From assembly GCF_028683095.1 (NCBI RefSeq), contig NZ_JAJUBC010000002.1, positions 1 through 64,000 on the forward strand: a stretch of DNA of 64,000 nucleotides. Direction: 5' to 3'. This DNA comes from Enterovibrio gelatinilyticus. GTDB taxonomy: Bacteria > Pseudomonadota > Gammaproteobacteria > Enterobacterales > Vibrionaceae. This document shows, in pieces, positions 36,956-47,251 of the stretch (positions are counted from its first letter, which is position 1; every line of letters starts with the position of its first letter). Position numbers and translations under genes: made by a program. Under the pieces are notes generated by a model, which had not been told where the DNA came from, made no database searches, and saw only the letters and a list, made by a program, of their open reading frames with translations.

Positions 36956-36999
36956 ATTTCGGTATTGCACAATAAGCCTGAAGCTTATTGTTTAAAGAA

Positions 37000-37076
37000 T
37001 GGTGCGCGTGGGAGGATTCGAACCTCCGACCGCCTGGTTCGTAGCCAGGTACTCTATCCAGCTGAGCTACACGCGC
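37000..37076 (-). tRNA. tRNA-Arg (ACG)
   Basis: Identical 77-base copy with encoded CCA. The spacer to the next tRNA downstream is nearly identical to the spacer upstream, pointing to recent tandem duplication. Confidence 0.97.
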
Positions 37077-37122
37077 ATTTTCGGTATTGCACAACAAGCC
37101 TGAAGCTTATTGTTTTAAATAA

Positions 37123-37199
37123 TGGTGCGCGTGGGAGGATTCGAACCTCCGACCGCCTGGTTCGTAGCCAGGTACTCTATCCAGCTGAGCTACACGCGC
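37123..37199 (-). tRNA. tRNA-Arg (ACG)
   Basis: Identical 77-base copy with encoded CCA, third from the distal end of the cluster. Confidence 0.97.
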
Positions 37200-37298
37200 A
37201 CGGTGCTTTCTTCTTTCATAAAGCGTTCCTCTTGCTTCAAAAGGAACAGTGCCACCAATGAACATTACCATACAGGTAAATTCAGTGGTGGCAAAGAA

Positions 37299-37390
37299 TG
37301 GCGGTGAAGGAGGGATTCGAACCCTCGATACGGGATAAACCGTATACTCCCTTAGCAGGGGAGCGCCTTCAGCCTCTCGGCCACCTCACC
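37299..37390 (-). tRNA. tRNA-Ser (GCT)
   Basis: 92-base class II tRNA with the long variable arm (TATACGGTTTATCCCGTA). The anticodon loop is CTGCTAA between CTCCC and GGGAG, and CCA is encoded. It reads AGC and AGU codons. It is the second Ser gene of the cluster. Confidence 0.97.
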
Positions 37391-37438
37391 GCACAAATCT
37401 GGTGCAATAATAAGTTAAACAACTCATTACTTTAAAAA

Positions 37439-37515
37439 TGGTGCGCGTGGGAGGATTCGAACCTCCGACCGCCTGGTTCGTAGCCAGGTACTCTATCCAG
37501 CTGAGCTACACGCGC
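37439..37515 (-). tRNA. tRNA-Arg (ACG)
   Basis: Identical 77-base Arg copy with encoded CCA, lying between the two Ser genes. Confidence 0.97.
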
Positions 37516-37591
37516 AATTTTTCTTTATTAAAATAGTTTTCTTCGCTAGAGAAAACGTGTTGATTGTTATATCTAACCATCAACAAAATAA

Positions 37592-37683
37592 TGGCGGTGA
37601 AGGAGGGATTCGAACCCTCGATACGGGATAAACCGTATACTCCCTTAGCAGGGGAGCGCCTTCAGCCTCTCGGCCACCTCACC
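37592..37683 (-). tRNA. tRNA-Ser (GCT)
   Basis: 92-base class II tRNA, identical in sequence to the other Ser gene. It is the first gene of the cluster. A strong promoter lies 16 bases upstream of its 5' end. Confidence 0.97.
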
Positions 37684-37698
37684 GTCTTGCGGAGGCAC

Positions 37699-37726
37699 AT
37701 ATTACTTTGAGACGAAAATATGTCAA
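37699..37726 (-). promoter_or_regulatory. Promoter of the tRNA-Ser/Arg cluster
   Basis: Read on the minus strand, a perfect TTGACA (37721-37726) and TAATAT (37699-37704) are 16 bp apart. A GC-rich stretch follows the -10 (GTGCCTCC), the kind of discriminator found in stringently controlled stable-RNA promoters. Confidence 0.85.
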
Positions 37727-37845
37727 ACACTTTATCCGTAAAAAGCTGCATTCACGTTGCGTTTGCACACTTCTCAGCCACTCACATCATTGAACGAACA
37801 AAATGGCAGCCATTTGCGTTTTAAATGAACAACCTGACATTCGCA

Positions 37846-37873
37846 AAAAGGCCGATGTAGTAATCGGCCTTTT
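37846..37873 (-). terminator. Terminator of csrA
   Basis: AAAAGGCCGAT and ATCGGCCTTTT flank a GTAGTA loop, 23 bases after the csrA stop. Confidence 0.9.
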
Positions 37874-37895
37874 ATAAAATACGAGTGCTTTAGGC

Positions 37896-38093
37896 TTAGA
37901 AATTACCAGTCGTTGGAGCTGGGTTGCCTTTTTCAGCCTGGATACGCATGTAGATCTCTTCACGGTGAACAGAAACCTCTTTAGGCGCGTTCACACCGAT
38001 ACGTACCTGATTACCTTTAACACCCAGTACGGTTACCGTAACTTCATCACCAATCATCAGCGTTTCACCTACGCGACGAGTCAAAATCAGCAT
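37896..38093 (-). CDS. csrA: Carbon storage regulator CsrA
   Basis: Homodimeric RNA-binding protein of 65 residues that binds GGA motifs in mRNA leaders and represses translation or alters stability. It is itself titrated by Csr small RNAs. The sequence [22 protein letters not shown]...[12 protein letters not shown] is typical, with the RNA-contacting Leu4 and Arg44-type residues kept. Its Shine-Dalgarno AAGGAG contains a GGA, and more GGAs lie in the long leader, which fits autoregulation. It lies between alaS and the tRNA cluster as in E. coli. No lysC lies between alaS and csrA, unlike in V. cholerae. Confidence 0.98.
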   Translation of the reverse strand: MLILTRRVGETLMIGDEVTVTVLGVKGNQVRIGVNAPKEVSVHREEIYMRIQAEKGNPAPTTGNF

Positions 38094-38460
38094 TCTTCTA
38101 CTCCTTGAGTAATTACAACTTTCTTAGTTGAGTCATTGGTCTTCTTACTGCACGAAGTAAACTCACGCGGCAGCTCAAGCTCCGAGATGGACTAACAACT
38201 ACTTTCCGTCCTTGCGAGCATCCTTTGTCGAGCACTGGATACAAACGTCAGCGCCCGTCTGGTTTTTCAATATGGCTTATTTCTTTGGCCAACTCCAGTT
38301 TGCCAATGAGAATTCACCCATAGAATCCAGACATTGTGACTCCTGTGCCCAGAAGATCACCTTTTAAGATACTGCACAGAAAGAAAAGTTCATCCTACCG
38401 GTGCAAAAATTCTGATGTATAAGACTTTGTATAAAAGCCCCACCAGCATTAAGGCGATGC

Positions 38461-38488
38461 ACTATACAGAGTTAAAAAAAAAGTGCAA
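38461..38488 (-). promoter_or_regulatory. Sigma-70 promoter reading toward csrA
   Basis: TTGCAC (38483-38488) and TATAGT (38461-38466) on the minus strand are 16 bp apart. Transcription would start near 38454 and give a csrA leader of about 360 bases, or a separate short RNA. Confidence 0.65.
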
Positions 38489-38515
38489 AGAATAAACGAT
38501 ATAAACAATAGGGAC

Positions 38516-38546
38516 AAAAAAGGCTTCCTTTCGGAAGCCTTTTTTT
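38516..38546 (-). terminator. Terminator of alaS
   Basis: AAAAAAGGCTTCC and GGAAGCCTTTTTT flank a TTTC loop, 26 bases after the alaS stop. Confidence 0.92.
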
Positions 38547-38572
38547 ACACGTATTTTAGGTCACTCTCTGCG

Positions 38573-41155
38573 TTATAGACGCTCAGTCAACCAAGGTGCA
38601 ACAGTATCAAGTGCTGCAGGCAATGCTGCAGCATCAGAACCGCCCGCTTGTGCCATATCAGGACGACCACCGCCTTTACCACCGACTTGTTGGGCAACCA
38701 TGTTGACCAACTCGCCCGCTTTCACTTTGCCAACAAGATCTTTCGTTACGCCTGCAATAAGCGCCACTTTGTCATCGGCAACGTTACCAAGGAAAACCAC
38801 ACCGCTACCCATTTGGTTTTTCAAATCGTCAACCATGGTACGAAGGGCTTTGCTGTCTGCGCCATCTAGCTTGCTGATGAGAACTTTTACGCCGTTGATT
38901 TCAGTGACGTTATTAATCAAGCTCGCACTCTCTTGCGCTGCTAGTTTCTCTTTAAGCTGCTGAATCTCTTTCTCCAGTGCTTTCGCTCGGGTTTGAGATT
39001 CGTTCACTTTCGCAGTGAAATCTTGCTGTTGACGGTAGAATGCGTCTTCTGCGCCTTTACCAGTCACAGCTTCAATACGACGCACACCAGCCGCAATACC
39101 ACCTTCAGAGACGAGCTTCAGCATACCGATATCACCAGTACGAGTTGCGTGAGTACCACCACATAGCTCGATTGAGAAATCACCCATGCTCAATACGCGA
39201 ACTTGCTCGTCATATTTTTCACCAAACAGCGCCATTGCACCTTTTGCTTTGGCAGACTCAATGTCCATCAATTCAGTACTAATGTCGTGGTTGTGGCGGA
39301 TTTGCTCATTCACTAATGCTTCAACAGTACGCAGTTCTTCAGGCTTCACCGCTTCAAGATGAGAGAAGTCAAAACGTAGGCCTTCAGCGCGAACCAAAGA
39401 ACCTTTCTGTTGAACGTGCTCACCCAGAACAATGCGCAGCGCTTCATGCAACAAGTGCGTTGCTGAGTGGTTTAACGCAATCGCTTGACGACGTTCAGCA
39501 TCGACTTGTGCAGTCATGCTGTCACCAACAGACAATGTACCGTCTACTAGCTTACCGCGGTGACCAATCGCCGAACCGTATTTCTGTGTATCAAGTACTT
39601 CAAACTTGCCCGCTTCTGTCATCAAGAAGCCCGCATCACCAGACTGTCCACCAGACTCAGCATAGAATGGCGTTTGATCAAGAATGATAACCGCTTCATC
39701 TGCGGTTGCTAGCGCCTCTGTTGCCATACCATCAACGAAGATGTCCGTGATTAAACCACGTCCTTCAGTTGCGCCGTAGCCGGTAAACTCAGAGTCACCT
39801 TCAACCTTGATAACAGCGTTGTAATCGGTACCGAACTGACCCGCTTCACGTGCACGTTGACGCTGAGCTTCCATTGCCACTTCGAAGCCTTCTTCATCAA
39901 TCGACAGGTTGCGTTCACGAGCAACATCGTTGGTCAGGTCTGCAGGGAAACCGTAGGTATCGTAAAGTTTGAAAACAGTCTCGCCGTCAAGTACATCGCC
40001 TTTTAAGCTTTCTAGTGCTTCATCTAGGATGGCCATGCCGCGATCCAAGGTGCGACCGAAGTTTTCTTCTTCAATCTTAAGCACTTTCTCAACCAAAACT
40101 TGCTGTTTCTTCAACTCTTCACCAGCCGTACCCATGATCTCTGCCAATGGACCAACAAGCTTGTAGAAGTATGAACCTTTCGCGCCTAGCTTGTTACCGT
40201 GACGAACCGCGCGACGAATAATACGACGCAGTACATAGCCACGACCTTCGTTTGAAGGCATCACACCATCAACGATCAGGAACGCACAAGAACGAATGTG
40301 GTCAGCCACAACTCGCAGAGATTGGTTAGACAAATCGTCATAGCCGATCACTTCTGCCGCTGATTTAATTAGAGTTTGGAAAATGTCGATTTCGTAGTTT
40401 GAGTGAACGCCTTGCATGATTGCAGCAATACGCTCAATGCCCATACCGGTATCAACAGACGGCTTCGGCAGTGGTTCCATCGTGCCATCGGCCTGACGGT
40501 TAAACTGCATAAATACGTTGTTCCAAATCTCGATGTAACGGTCACCATCTTCTTCAGGTGAGCCCGGAGGACCACCCCAGATGTGATCGCCGTGATCGTA
40601 GAAAATTTCGGTACAAGGACCACAAGGGCCAGTGTCACCCATCTGCCAGAAGTTGTCTGACTCAAATGGTTTACCACCTTCTTTATCGCCAATGCGTACG
40701 ATACGATCTGCAGGAATGCCTACTTTCTCATTCCATAGCGCGAATGCTTCATCATCCGTTTCGTAAACCGTTACCATCAAACGATCTTTTGGCAGTTTCA
40801 GAACTTCTGTCAAAAACTCCCATGCGTAGTTAATCGCATCTTCTTTGAAGTAGTCGCCAAAGCTGAAGTTACCCAACATTTCAAAGAATGTGTGGTGACG
40901 AGCAGTGAAACCGACGTTTTCCAGGTCATTGTGCTTACCACCGGCACGAACACAGCGCTGCGCTGATGTTGCACGCGTATAGGCGCGCTTTTCTGCGCCA
41001 AGGAAGCAATCTTTAAACTGATTCATACCTGCGTTTGTAAACAACAGTGTCGGGTCGTTTGCAGGCACAAGCGATGAGCTAGGCACAATGGTGTGCCCTT
41101 TGCTTTCAAAGAATTCGAGAAACGCTGTGCGAACCTCGTCGGTGCTCATGTACAT
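38573..41155 (-). CDS. alaS: Alanyl-tRNA synthetase
   Basis: Class II synthetase charging tRNA-Ala. Its 860 residues include the aminoacylation domain ([33 protein letters not shown]), the editing domain with zinc motifs HSATHLLH and CGGTHA, and a C-terminal DHHA1-type region ending [12 protein letters not shown]. The start MYMSTDEVR uses the first of two close ATGs, with AGGAT at correct distance. It lies between recX and csrA, the conserved order. A strong terminator follows it. Confidence 0.99.
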   Translation of the reverse strand: MYMSTDEVRTAFLEFFESKGHTIVPSSSLVPANDPTLLFTNAGMNQFKDCFLGAEKRAYTRATSAQRCVRAGGKHNDLENVGFTARHHTFFEMLGNFSFGDYFKEDAINYAWEFLTEVLKLPKDRLMVTVYETDDEAFALWNEKVGIPADRIVRIGDKEGGKPFESDNFWQMGDTGPCGPCTEIFYDHGDHIWGGPPGSPEEDGDRYIEIWNNVFMQFNRQADGTMEPLPKPSVDTGMGIERIAAIMQGVHSNYEIDIFQTLIKSAAEVIGYDDLSNQSLRVVADHIRSCAFLIVDGVMPSNEGRGYVLRRIIRRAVRHGNKLGAKGSYFYKLVGPLAEIMGTAGEELKKQQVLVEKVLKIEEENFGRTLDRGMAILDEALESLKGDVLDGETVFKLYDTYGFPADLTNDVARERNLSIDEEGFEVAMEAQRQRAREAGQFGTDYNAVIKVEGDSEFTGYGATEGRGLITDIFVDGMATEALATADEAVIILDQTPFYAESGGQSGDAGFLMTEAGKFEVLDTQKYGSAIGHRGKLVDGTLSVGDSMTAQVDAERRQAIALNHSATHLLHEALRIVLGEHVQQKGSLVRAEGLRFDFSHLEAVKPEELRTVEALVNEQIRHNHDISTELMDIESAKAKGAMALFGEKYDEQVRVLSMGDFSIELCGGTHATRTGDIGMLKLVSEGGIAAGVRRIEAVTGKGAEDAFYRQQQDFTAKVNESQTRAKALEKEIQQLKEKLAAQESASLINNVTEINGVKVLISKLDGADSKALRTMVDDLKNQMGSGVVFLGNVADDKVALIAGVTKDLVGKVKAGELVNMVAQQVGGKGGGRPDMAQAGGSDAAALPAALDTVAPWLTERL

Positions 41156-41276
41156 TGGCTAATCCTGAAATTGGAGTGGTGGTGGTAAATAACCGCAATG
41201 AGATACGATATTACCAGAGTCAATTGGGGCTTATTGTAAACAACCTGTGGGGTGTCGAAAAGAGGCAGAAACAAGA

Positions 41277-41295
41277 TAGCTCGCAGTGCGAGCTA
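41277..41295 (-). terminator. Terminator-like hairpin after recX
   Basis: TAGCTCGC and GCGAGCTA flank an AGT loop 15 bases after the recX stop. The minus-strand tail is TCTTGTTTC, so termination may be partial. Confidence 0.5.
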
Positions 41296-41309
41296 AGAAA
41301 GGCAAGGAT

Positions 41310-41762
41310 CTAGCTTTCTTTTGATAGTGCGTAGTTGATTTGGTCGAAACTAAAGCCACGGCTTTGTAGATAGCGCGTCCACTTTGCACGTTGCTTAAAA
41401 TCAACCTCAGGCAATACGCCATCAAGATCAGCAAAGCGACGAGTCGCGAGTTCTTTTGCTAACTCATACCAATCATGTTGTTGATTTTCTTGCGCTGTTT
41501 CCAGCATAGCGGAGGTGATGCCTTTGCGCTTAGCGTCAAAACAAATTCGTTGCCAACCGTGCCCTTTCGACACACCAAGACGCAACATTGCTTCGGCAAA
41601 TCGCTTGTCATCAAGCCAGCCATGATAATAGCAGTGCTCGATAGCAGTATCGATTTCTTCAGGTGGGTACTGTTTCTGCGCCAATTTCTGACGAAGCTCC
41701 AGTTCTGAATGGTCACGGCGGGCCAAAAGGCCCACCGCTTTTTCTCGTGCAGTTAGACTCAG
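41310..41762 (-). CDS. recX: RecA regulatory protein RecX
   Basis: Binds RecA filaments and limits their growth and activity. The body of the protein is typical, including [15 protein letters not shown] and the C-terminal [16 protein letters not shown]. The first ordinary start in the frame is GTG at 41735 (141 residues). The conserved family start region, however, is encoded upstream as [18 protein letters not shown], matching E. coli LLDRAVRILAVRDHSE. A CTG at 41760-41762 overlaps the recA stop (CTGA) and gives 150 residues, with AAGGCGAAG upstream. I therefore use CTG, while noting GTG as the alternative. The recA-recX overlap explains low, coupled expression. Confidence 0.85.
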   Translation of the reverse strand: MSLTAREKAVGLLARRDHSELELRQKLAQKQYPPEEIDTAIEHCYYHGWLDDKRFAEAMLRLGVSKGHGWQRICFDAKRKGITSAMLETAQENQQHDWYELAKELATRRFADLDGVLPEVDFKQRAKWTRYLQSRGFSFDQINYALSKES

Positions 41763-42808
41763 AACGCTTCGCCTTCTGGCTGCTCTTCCTTATTCTTTGC
41801 GTCTTCTTCGCTCAACGTTGCGGTTTGTAGCAACATGTCGCGTAGCGTTTTATCAATCTCTTGCGCTAGATGAGGGTTTTCTTTCAGGAACTTACAAGAG
41901 TTCGCTTTACCCTGACCAATCTTGTCGCCTTTGTAGCTATACCAAGCACCCGCTTTTTCTACCAGCTTGTGCTTAACACCTAGGTCAATCAGTTCGCCAT
42001 AAAGGTTAATACCTTCACCGTACATGATTTGGAATTCAGCTTGCTTAAATGGCGCAGCGATCTTGTTCTTCACTACTTTTACGCGAGTGTCGTTGCCAAC
42101 AATCTCATCGCCTTCTTTGATAGAGCCAATACGACGAATATCAAGACGAACAGATGCGTAAAACTTCAGTGCGTTACCACCCGTAGTGGTTTCTGGGTTA
42201 CCAAACATCACACCAATCTTCATACGGATTTGGTTGATGAAAATCATCAAGGTGTTGCTGTTTTTGATGTTGGCAGTCAGCTTACGCATGGCTTGAGAAA
42301 GCATACGAGCTTGAAGACCCATGTGAGAATCGCCCATCTCACCTTCGATTTCCGCTTTTGGTGTCAATGCTGCAACGGAGTCAATGATGATAACGTCAAC
42401 TGCACCTGAACGCGTTAGGGCATCTGCGATTTCTAATGCTTGTTCACCCGTGTCTGGCTGAGAAACCAATAGGTTATCGATATCAACACCAAGTTTGCGA
42501 GCATAAACAGGATCCAGCGCGTGCTCGGCATCGATAAACGCACAGGTTTTGCCTGCTTTTTGTGCTTCTGCAACCACTTGAAGAGTCAGCGTGGTTTTAC
42601 CTGATGATTCAGGACCGTAGATTTCAACAATACGACCAAATGGCAGGCCACCAGCTCCTAGCGCGATATCCAGCGACAATGAACCCGTAGAAACGGTTTC
42701 AATATCCATGGTGCGATCATCGCCAAGGCGCATGATCGATCCTTTACCAAATTGTTTCTCGATCTGGCCTAGGGCCGCGGCTAACGCCTTCTGTTTGTTG
42801 TCGTCCAT
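41759..42808 (-). CDS. recA: Recombinase A
   Basis: ATP-dependent strand-exchange protein that also triggers LexA self-cleavage in the SOS response. The ATG at [15 protein letters not shown] (349 residues) follows GGAGAATCAA. An ATG 21 bases upstream has no ribosome site and adds residues not found in the family. Walker A is GPESSGKT near residue 66, and the loop regions [11 protein letters not shown] and GNPETTTGG are intact, with the acidic end [10 protein letters not shown] LexA box sits within its promoter. recX overlaps its stop. Confidence 0.99.
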   Translation of the reverse strand: MDDNKQKALAAALGQIEKQFGKGSIMRLGDDRTMDIETVSTGSLSLDIALGAGGLPFGRIVEIYGPESSGKTTLTLQVVAEAQKAGKTCAFIDAEHALDPVYARKLGVDIDNLLVSQPDTGEQALEIADALTRSGAVDVIIIDSVAALTPKAEIEGEMGDSHMGLQARMLSQAMRKLTANIKNSNTLMIFINQIRMKIGVMFGNPETTTGGNALKFYASVRLDIRRIGSIKEGDEIVGNDTRVKVVKNKIAAPFKQAEFQIMYGEGINLYGELIDLGVKHKLVEKAGAWYSYKGDKIGQGKANSCKFLKENPHLAQEIDKTLRDMLLQTATLSEEDAKNKEEQPEGEAF

Positions 42809-42864
42809 TTGATTCTCCAACGGAAGCAATATTCGTTCAGATAACTGTTCGTTAATTGATGCTA

Positions 42865-42892
42865 AGTATACTGTCCATTTATACAGTGTCTA
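42865..42892 (-). promoter_or_regulatory. recA promoter with LexA (SOS) box
   Basis: On the minus strand TAGACA (42887-42892) and TATACT (42865-42870) flank a 16-bp spacer that is exactly the SOS box CTGT-N8-ACAG (42871-42886). LexA bound there would block both promoter elements, as at E. coli recA. Confidence 0.93.
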
Positions 42893-42932
42893 GCCCTGTG
42901 TAACATTTTTCTTTGCTTTCGTGTTACGTCTC

Positions 42933-43421
42933 TTATTTTTCTGCTTCGAGGTAACTCAGCAAACGACACAAACTGTGGGCAATGGTGTTTCTACGAATTT
43001 CATACCGTGAGCCATCAAACAAACAGGTTTCTGTTACAACGCCTTTCTTAGTGGCCCAGCCAAAGCACACCATGCCTACGGGCTTCTCATCACTGCCCCC
43101 TGTAGGGCCTGCAATACCGCTTACCGCCAACGCAAAATCCGCTCTTGCCGCGTTTAGCGCCCCTTGAGCCATTTCCGCTACTACCTCTTCGCTCACTGCG
43201 CCATGAGTTGTCAAGGTTGCCTCCGACACACCAACCAAATCATGCTTCGCCTCGTTACTGTAGGTCACGAATGCGCGTTCGAACCACGCTGAACTTCCAG
43301 CAATTTCCGTCAACATATAGGCAATCCCGCCACCTGTGCATGACTCTGCAGTGGTCACCGACTGTTGGTTCTCTTTAAGTCGTTCACCGACTTTTGTCGC
43401 CAAATTCACTAACTGTTCCAT
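42933..43421 (-). CDS. pncC: Nicotinamide-nucleotide amidohydrolase PncC (CinA C-terminal domain)
   Basis: Deamidates nicotinamide mononucleotide to nicotinate mononucleotide in NAD recycling. The 162-residue protein is the stand-alone CinA C-terminal domain, with the signature TAESCTGGGIAYMLT, the GAVSEE motif and SGIAGPTGGSDEKPVG. It lies upstream of recA on the same strand, and the pncC-recA-recX order is conserved in gammaproteobacteria. It diverges from mutS with 126 bases between. Confidence 0.95.
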   Translation of the reverse strand: MEQLVNLATKVGERLKENQQSVTTAESCTGGGIAYMLTEIAGSSAWFERAFVTYSNEAKHDLVGVSEATLTTHGAVSEEVVAEMAQGALNAARADFALAVSGIAGPTGGSDEKPVGMVCFGWATKKGVVTETCLFDGSRYEIRRNTIAHSLCRLLSYLEAEK

Positions 43422-43547
43422 GCTTCCCTCTGACGGTCATTTTTTTCAACTTCTTTCAGCCATCGCGAGATCGATACTTTACCCTTTCACCGCGATTCAC
43501 GTATCCTTGTTGCCTTCTCTTACCTTTGTAATTTTGCAGGCCAGAAC

Positions 43548-46115
43548 GTGACAGTACAAGCACCCACTAATCACACGCCGATGATGCAGCAATACCTAAG
43601 AATTAAAGCTCAACATCCCGAAGAACTTCTTTTCTATCGTATGGGTGATTTCTACGAATTGTTCTTTGACGATGCCAAACGCGCTTCTCAGTTGCTCGAC
43701 ATTTCATTGACCAAACGTGGTGCTTCCGCGGGCGAACCCATTCCGATGGCTGGCGTTCCTTACCATTCTGTCGAAGGTTACCTCGCTCGTCTGGTTCAGC
43801 TCGGAGAATCTGCTGCAATTTGTGAACAAATTGGCGATCCTGCTACCAGCAAAGGGCCCGTTGATCGTCAAGTGGTACGTATCATCACTCCAGGCACCGT
43901 GTCAGACGAAGCCTTACTCAGCGAACGTGTTGATAACCTTGTCGCCGCCATATATGCGCAAGGCGAACACTTTGGGTACGCCACACTTGATATTACTTCC
44001 GGTCGCTTCTTGTTGAGTGAGCCTGCCACCGAAGAAGAAATGCAGGCGGAACTTCAGCGCACACGCCCTGCAGAACTGCTCTACCCCGAAGACTTCGCTT
44101 TTCCGACTCTCACCGCCATGAGCAAAGGCAGCCGACGTCGCCCTATTTGGGAATTCGATATTGAAACGGCTAAACAGCAGCTCAATCAGCAATTCGGCAC
44201 ACGCGATCTTGTAGGCTTTGGTGTTGAAAATTGCTCGCTCGGTCTTGCTGCTGCAGGCTGCCTGATGCAATACGTGAAAGACACGCAGCGAACTGCATTG
44301 CCTCACATTCGCGCTTTGGTAAAAGAAAACAAAGACCATGCAGTTATTTTAGATGCAGCCACGCGCCGTAACCTCGAATTGACGCAGAATCTGTCGGGCG
44401 GGTTGGAAAATACCGTCGCGTCTGTGCTGGATAAAACCACCACCGCAATGGGTAGCCGACTGCTAAAACGCTGGCTGCATCAGCCGATGCGAGATTTCAC
44501 AGTCGTTAACGCGCGCCTAGACGCTATCACGGCATTAAAAGACACAGGGATCTATTCCGACCTCGCCACGACATTGCACCCAGTTGGCGATATGGAACGT
44601 ATTCTGGCGCGTTTGGCGCTTCGCTCTGCGCGTCCACGAGACATGGCTAGATTGCGCGGCGCTCTGCAGCAATTACCTGATATCGAATCACTACTAGGTG
44701 AAATGGACAACCCATCGATTGTTCCCCTTAAAGCCGCTTGTGAGCCCGTGCCAGAATTAGTGCAACTCTTGGTTGATGCCGTCGTCGAAGCGCCACCTGT
44801 AGTCATTCGTGATGGAGGTGTTATTGCACCCGGCTACAATGCTGAGTTAGACGAATGGCGGGAGCTCGCAGACGGCGCGACACGTTACCTCGACGAACTT
44901 GAACGTCGCGAGCGTGAGCAACATGATATTGATACACTCAAAGTAGGGTTTAATCAGGTTCATGGATTTTTCATTCAAGTGAGCAGAGGCCAAAGCCACT
45001 TGGTGCCACCTCACTATGTGCGTCGCCAAACGTTGAAGAATGCCGAACGCTATATCATCCCTGAACTCAAAGAGCATGAAGACAAAGTGCTTAACTCTAA
45101 ATCCAAAGCGTTGGCGCTCGAGAAAAAGCTTTGGGAAGAGTTGTTCGACATGCTGCTTCCACATCTTGAAACGTTGCAGCGAATCTCTGATGCACTATCA
45201 ACACTTGATGTGATGGCAAACCTTGCTGAGCGTGCGGAGACACTGAATTACTGTCGCCCATCATTGAGCGACAAACGTGGCATTGATATTACAGGGGGTC
45301 GACACCCTGTGGTTGAGCAAGTGCTAGATGCGCCTTTCATTGCGAATCCTACCGCATTGCGTCCCGATCGTCGCATGTTGATCATTACCGGCCCAAACAT
45401 GGGCGGTAAATCTACGTACATGCGCCAAACCGCATTGATTACGTTACTTGCTCACATTGGGTCTTATGTGCCTGCCGAGTCGGTCACTCTTGGGCCTGTT
45501 GATCGTATTTTCACCCGCATAGGGGCATCTGACGATCTGGCCTCTGGCCGCTCTACCTTCATGGTAGAAATGACTGAAACTGCCAACATCCTTCACAATG
45601 CGACCGAAAACAGTTTGGTTTTGATGGATGAAATCGGCCGAGGAACCAGCACCTATGATGGCCTTTCTCTAGCTTGGGCTAGCGCGGAATGGTTAGCTGA
45701 AAAACTAAAAGCCATGACGCTGTTCGCCACTCATTACTTTGAGTTGACCGAACTGTCTGGTCAGATTGATGGATTGGTCAATGTTCACCTAGATGCCGTC
45801 GAGCATGGTGATGAAATAGCCTTCATGCATGCTGTTCAAGAAGGAGCTGCAAGCAAATCGTATGGTCTAGCCGTCGCAGGTCTTGCTGGTGTTCCTAAAA
45901 CAGTGATCCAGAGGGCAAAAAACAAGTTACGCCAGTTAGAAGCAAGCGGACATGAAGTCGTCACTGGCGAAACCGTGAAACCAACCGCAGCCGCTCAGCT
46001 TTCTCTGTTACCAGAGCTCAGTGAAGCAGAAAAAGCGTTGACCGACATTGAGCCCGATAATCTGACGCCGAGACAAGCGCTAGACGCGCTGTATCGTCTC
46101 AAAGCGCTTCTCTAA
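43548..46115 (+). CDS. mutS: DNA mismatch repair protein MutS
   Basis: Recognises mismatches and small loops and, with MutL, starts methyl-directed repair. The 855 residues are typical. The mismatch-recognition domain has the Phe-X-Glu motif in GDFYELF, followed by connector, lever and clamp domains. The ATPase domain has Walker [10 protein letters not shown] near 615-623 and [15 protein letters not shown]. The start is GTG with a weak ribosome site. It aligns with Vibrio MutS through [10 protein letters not shown]. It converges on rpoS at a shared terminator. Confidence 0.98.
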   Translation: MTVQAPTNHTPMMQQYLRIKAQHPEELLFYRMGDFYELFFDDAKRASQLLDISLTKRGASAGEPIPMAGVPYHSVEGYLARLVQLGESAAICEQIGDPATSKGPVDRQVVRIITPGTVSDEALLSERVDNLVAAIYAQGEHFGYATLDITSGRFLLSEPATEEEMQAELQRTRPAELLYPEDFAFPTLTAMSKGSRRRPIWEFDIETAKQQLNQQFGTRDLVGFGVENCSLGLAAAGCLMQYVKDTQRTALPHIRALVKENKDHAVILDAATRRNLELTQNLSGGLENTVASVLDKTTTAMGSRLLKRWLHQPMRDFTVVNARLDAITALKDTGIYSDLATTLHPVGDMERILARLALRSARPRDMARLRGALQQLPDIESLLGEMDNPSIVPLKAACEPVPELVQLLVDAVVEAPPVVIRDGGVIAPGYNAELDEWRELADGATRYLDELERREREQHDIDTLKVGFNQVHGFFIQVSRGQSHLVPPHYVRRQTLKNAERYIIPELKEHEDKVLNSKSKALALEKKLWEELFDMLLPHLETLQRISDALSTLDVMANLAERAETLNYCRPSLSDKRGIDITGGRHPVVEQVLDAPFIANPTALRPDRRMLIITGPNMGGKSTYMRQTALITLLAHIGSYVPAESVTLGPVDRIFTRIGASDDLASGRSTFMVEMTETANILHNATENSLVLMDEIGRGTSTYDGLSLAWASAEWLAEKLKAMTLFATHYFELTELSGQIDGLVNVHLDAVEHGDEIAFMHAVQEGAASKSYGLAVAGLAGVPKTVIQRAKNKLRQLEASGHEVVTGETVKPTAAAQLSLLPELSEAEKALTDIEPDNLTPRQALDALYRLKALL

Positions 46116-46153
46116 GAAACGTTTAGCTGTAAATCCTAAAAACCATCTAAAAC

Positions 46154-46178
46154 AAAAAAAGCCCCGTAAGGGGCTTTT
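46154..46178. terminator. Bidirectional terminator between mutS and rpoS
   Basis: AAAAGCCCC and GGGGCTTTT flank a GTAA loop, with A and T runs on either side. Confidence 0.88.
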
Positions 46179-46217
46179 CATTAAGCACTGAAAAGGATAA
46201 ACAAAAAGGAGATGTGC

Positions 46218-47195
46218 TTAATGTTCAGTATTGAATAATGATTCAATATTCAGACCTTGGTGAGTCAACATGTCTCGCAGACGGCGCAAGCCTTCTACTT
46301 GAATTTGACGCACACGCTCACGCGTTAAACCAATCTCACGACCAACATCTTCAAGTGTTGATGCTTCATGGCCGAGCAATCCGAAACGACGAGCCAATAC
46401 TTCACGTTGTTTAGGGTTTAACTCTTGCAACCAATGAACAATAGATTTCTTCATGTCATCGTCTTGCGTTGTCGTTTCAGGGCCGCCTTCTTTTTCATCT
46501 GGGATGATATCAAGAAGTGCCTTTTCGGAGTCACCACCGATAGGATTATCCACTGAACTGATTCGCTCATTAAGACGAAGCATGCGGTTTACATCTTCAA
46601 CAGGTTTATCGAGTTGAAATGCAATATCTTCTGCGGTTGGTTCATGGTCAAGTTTCTGCGCCAACTCACGTGCAGTACGCAAGTAAACATTCAACTCTTT
46701 GACTACATGGATAGGGAGACGGATCGTACGAGTTTGGTTCATGATAGCTCGTTCAATCGTCTGACGAATCCACCATGTCGCATAAGTAGAGAAACGGAAG
46801 CCTCTTTCAGGGTCGAATTTCTCAACGGCGCGAATCAAACCCAAGTTGCCTTCTTCGACGAGATCAAGCAAAGCAAGACCACGGTTGGAATAGCGTCGGG
46901 ATATTTTCACCACCAAACGGAGGTTGCTCTCAATCATTCGCTTACGAGCAGCTTCATCACCACGAAGAGCACGACGTGCGTACAAGACTTCTTCTTCTGC
47001 CGTAAGTAGAGGAGAATAGCCAATTTCGCTTAGGTAAAGTTGTGTCGCATCCAATGCTTTGGATGATGCAGTGAAGGATATTGATTCTTCAACGCTTTCC
47101 GCTGTTTCAACTTCGGTATCGAGTTCCATTTGCTCGATATCAGCTTCATCAGCATTCAAATCGTCGACTTTCTTTGCGGTATTATTCTGACTCAT
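46218..47195 (-). CDS. rpoS: RNA polymerase sigma factor RpoS
   Basis: Stationary-phase and general stress sigma factor, 325 residues from the ATG at [12 protein letters not shown], which has the strong GGGAGG ribosome site. An ATG 30 bases upstream is less likely. Region 1.2 ([20 protein letters not shown]), regions 2.1-2.4 ([17 protein letters not shown] and [13 protein letters not shown]), region 3 and region 4.2 ([20 protein letters not shown]) are all present and uninterrupted. It is downstream of nlpD, within which its main promoter usually lies. Confidence 0.98.
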   Translation of the reverse strand: MSQNNTAKKVDDLNADEADIEQMELDTEVETAESVEESISFTASSKALDATQLYLSEIGYSPLLTAEEEVLYARRALRGDEAARKRMIESNLRLVVKISRRYSNRGLALLDLVEEGNLGLIRAVEKFDPERGFRFSTYATWWIRQTIERAIMNQTRTIRLPIHVVKELNVYLRTARELAQKLDHEPTAEDIAFQLDKPVEDVNRMLRLNERISSVDNPIGGDSEKALLDIIPDEKEGGPETTTQDDDMKKSIVHWLQELNPKQREVLARRFGLLGHEASTLEDVGREIGLTRERVRQIQVEGLRRLRDMLTHQGLNIESLFNTEH

Positions 47196-47251
47196 AGCGC
47201 CTCCCAATTTTGGCATAAGCAGCAAGACAGTACAGCAACATCTGCCCCGGT

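Larger units (their letters stand above)
38094..38572. other. Intergenic region between alaS and csrA
   Basis: 479 bases without a gene. Reading toward csrA it holds the alaS terminator (38516-38546), a good sigma-70 promoter (38461-38488) and a leader of about 360 bases with nine GGA triplets, including the one in the csrA ribosome site (38102-38104). No lysC remnant and no lysine riboswitch are recognisable. Confidence 0.6.

Noticed and set aside
36878-37261. Open reading frame across the tRNA-Arg genes with repeated VGGFEPPTAWF text
   Set aside because: It is the antisense of identical tRNA genes. This peptide is a well-known false gene call, and the repeats come from the tRNA copies.
38094-38455. 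Possible lysine riboswitch or lysC remnant before csrA
   Set aside because: No lysine-riboswitch core or aspartokinase-like reading frame could be recognised on either strand.
39316-39687. 123-codon open frame opposite alaS
   Set aside because: It is antisense to a conserved synthetase gene. Gln/Leu/His-rich text is typical of a complementary-strand frame.
43914-44339. 141-codon open frame opposite mutS
   Set aside because: It lies wholly within mutS on the other strand, without start signals or family resemblance.
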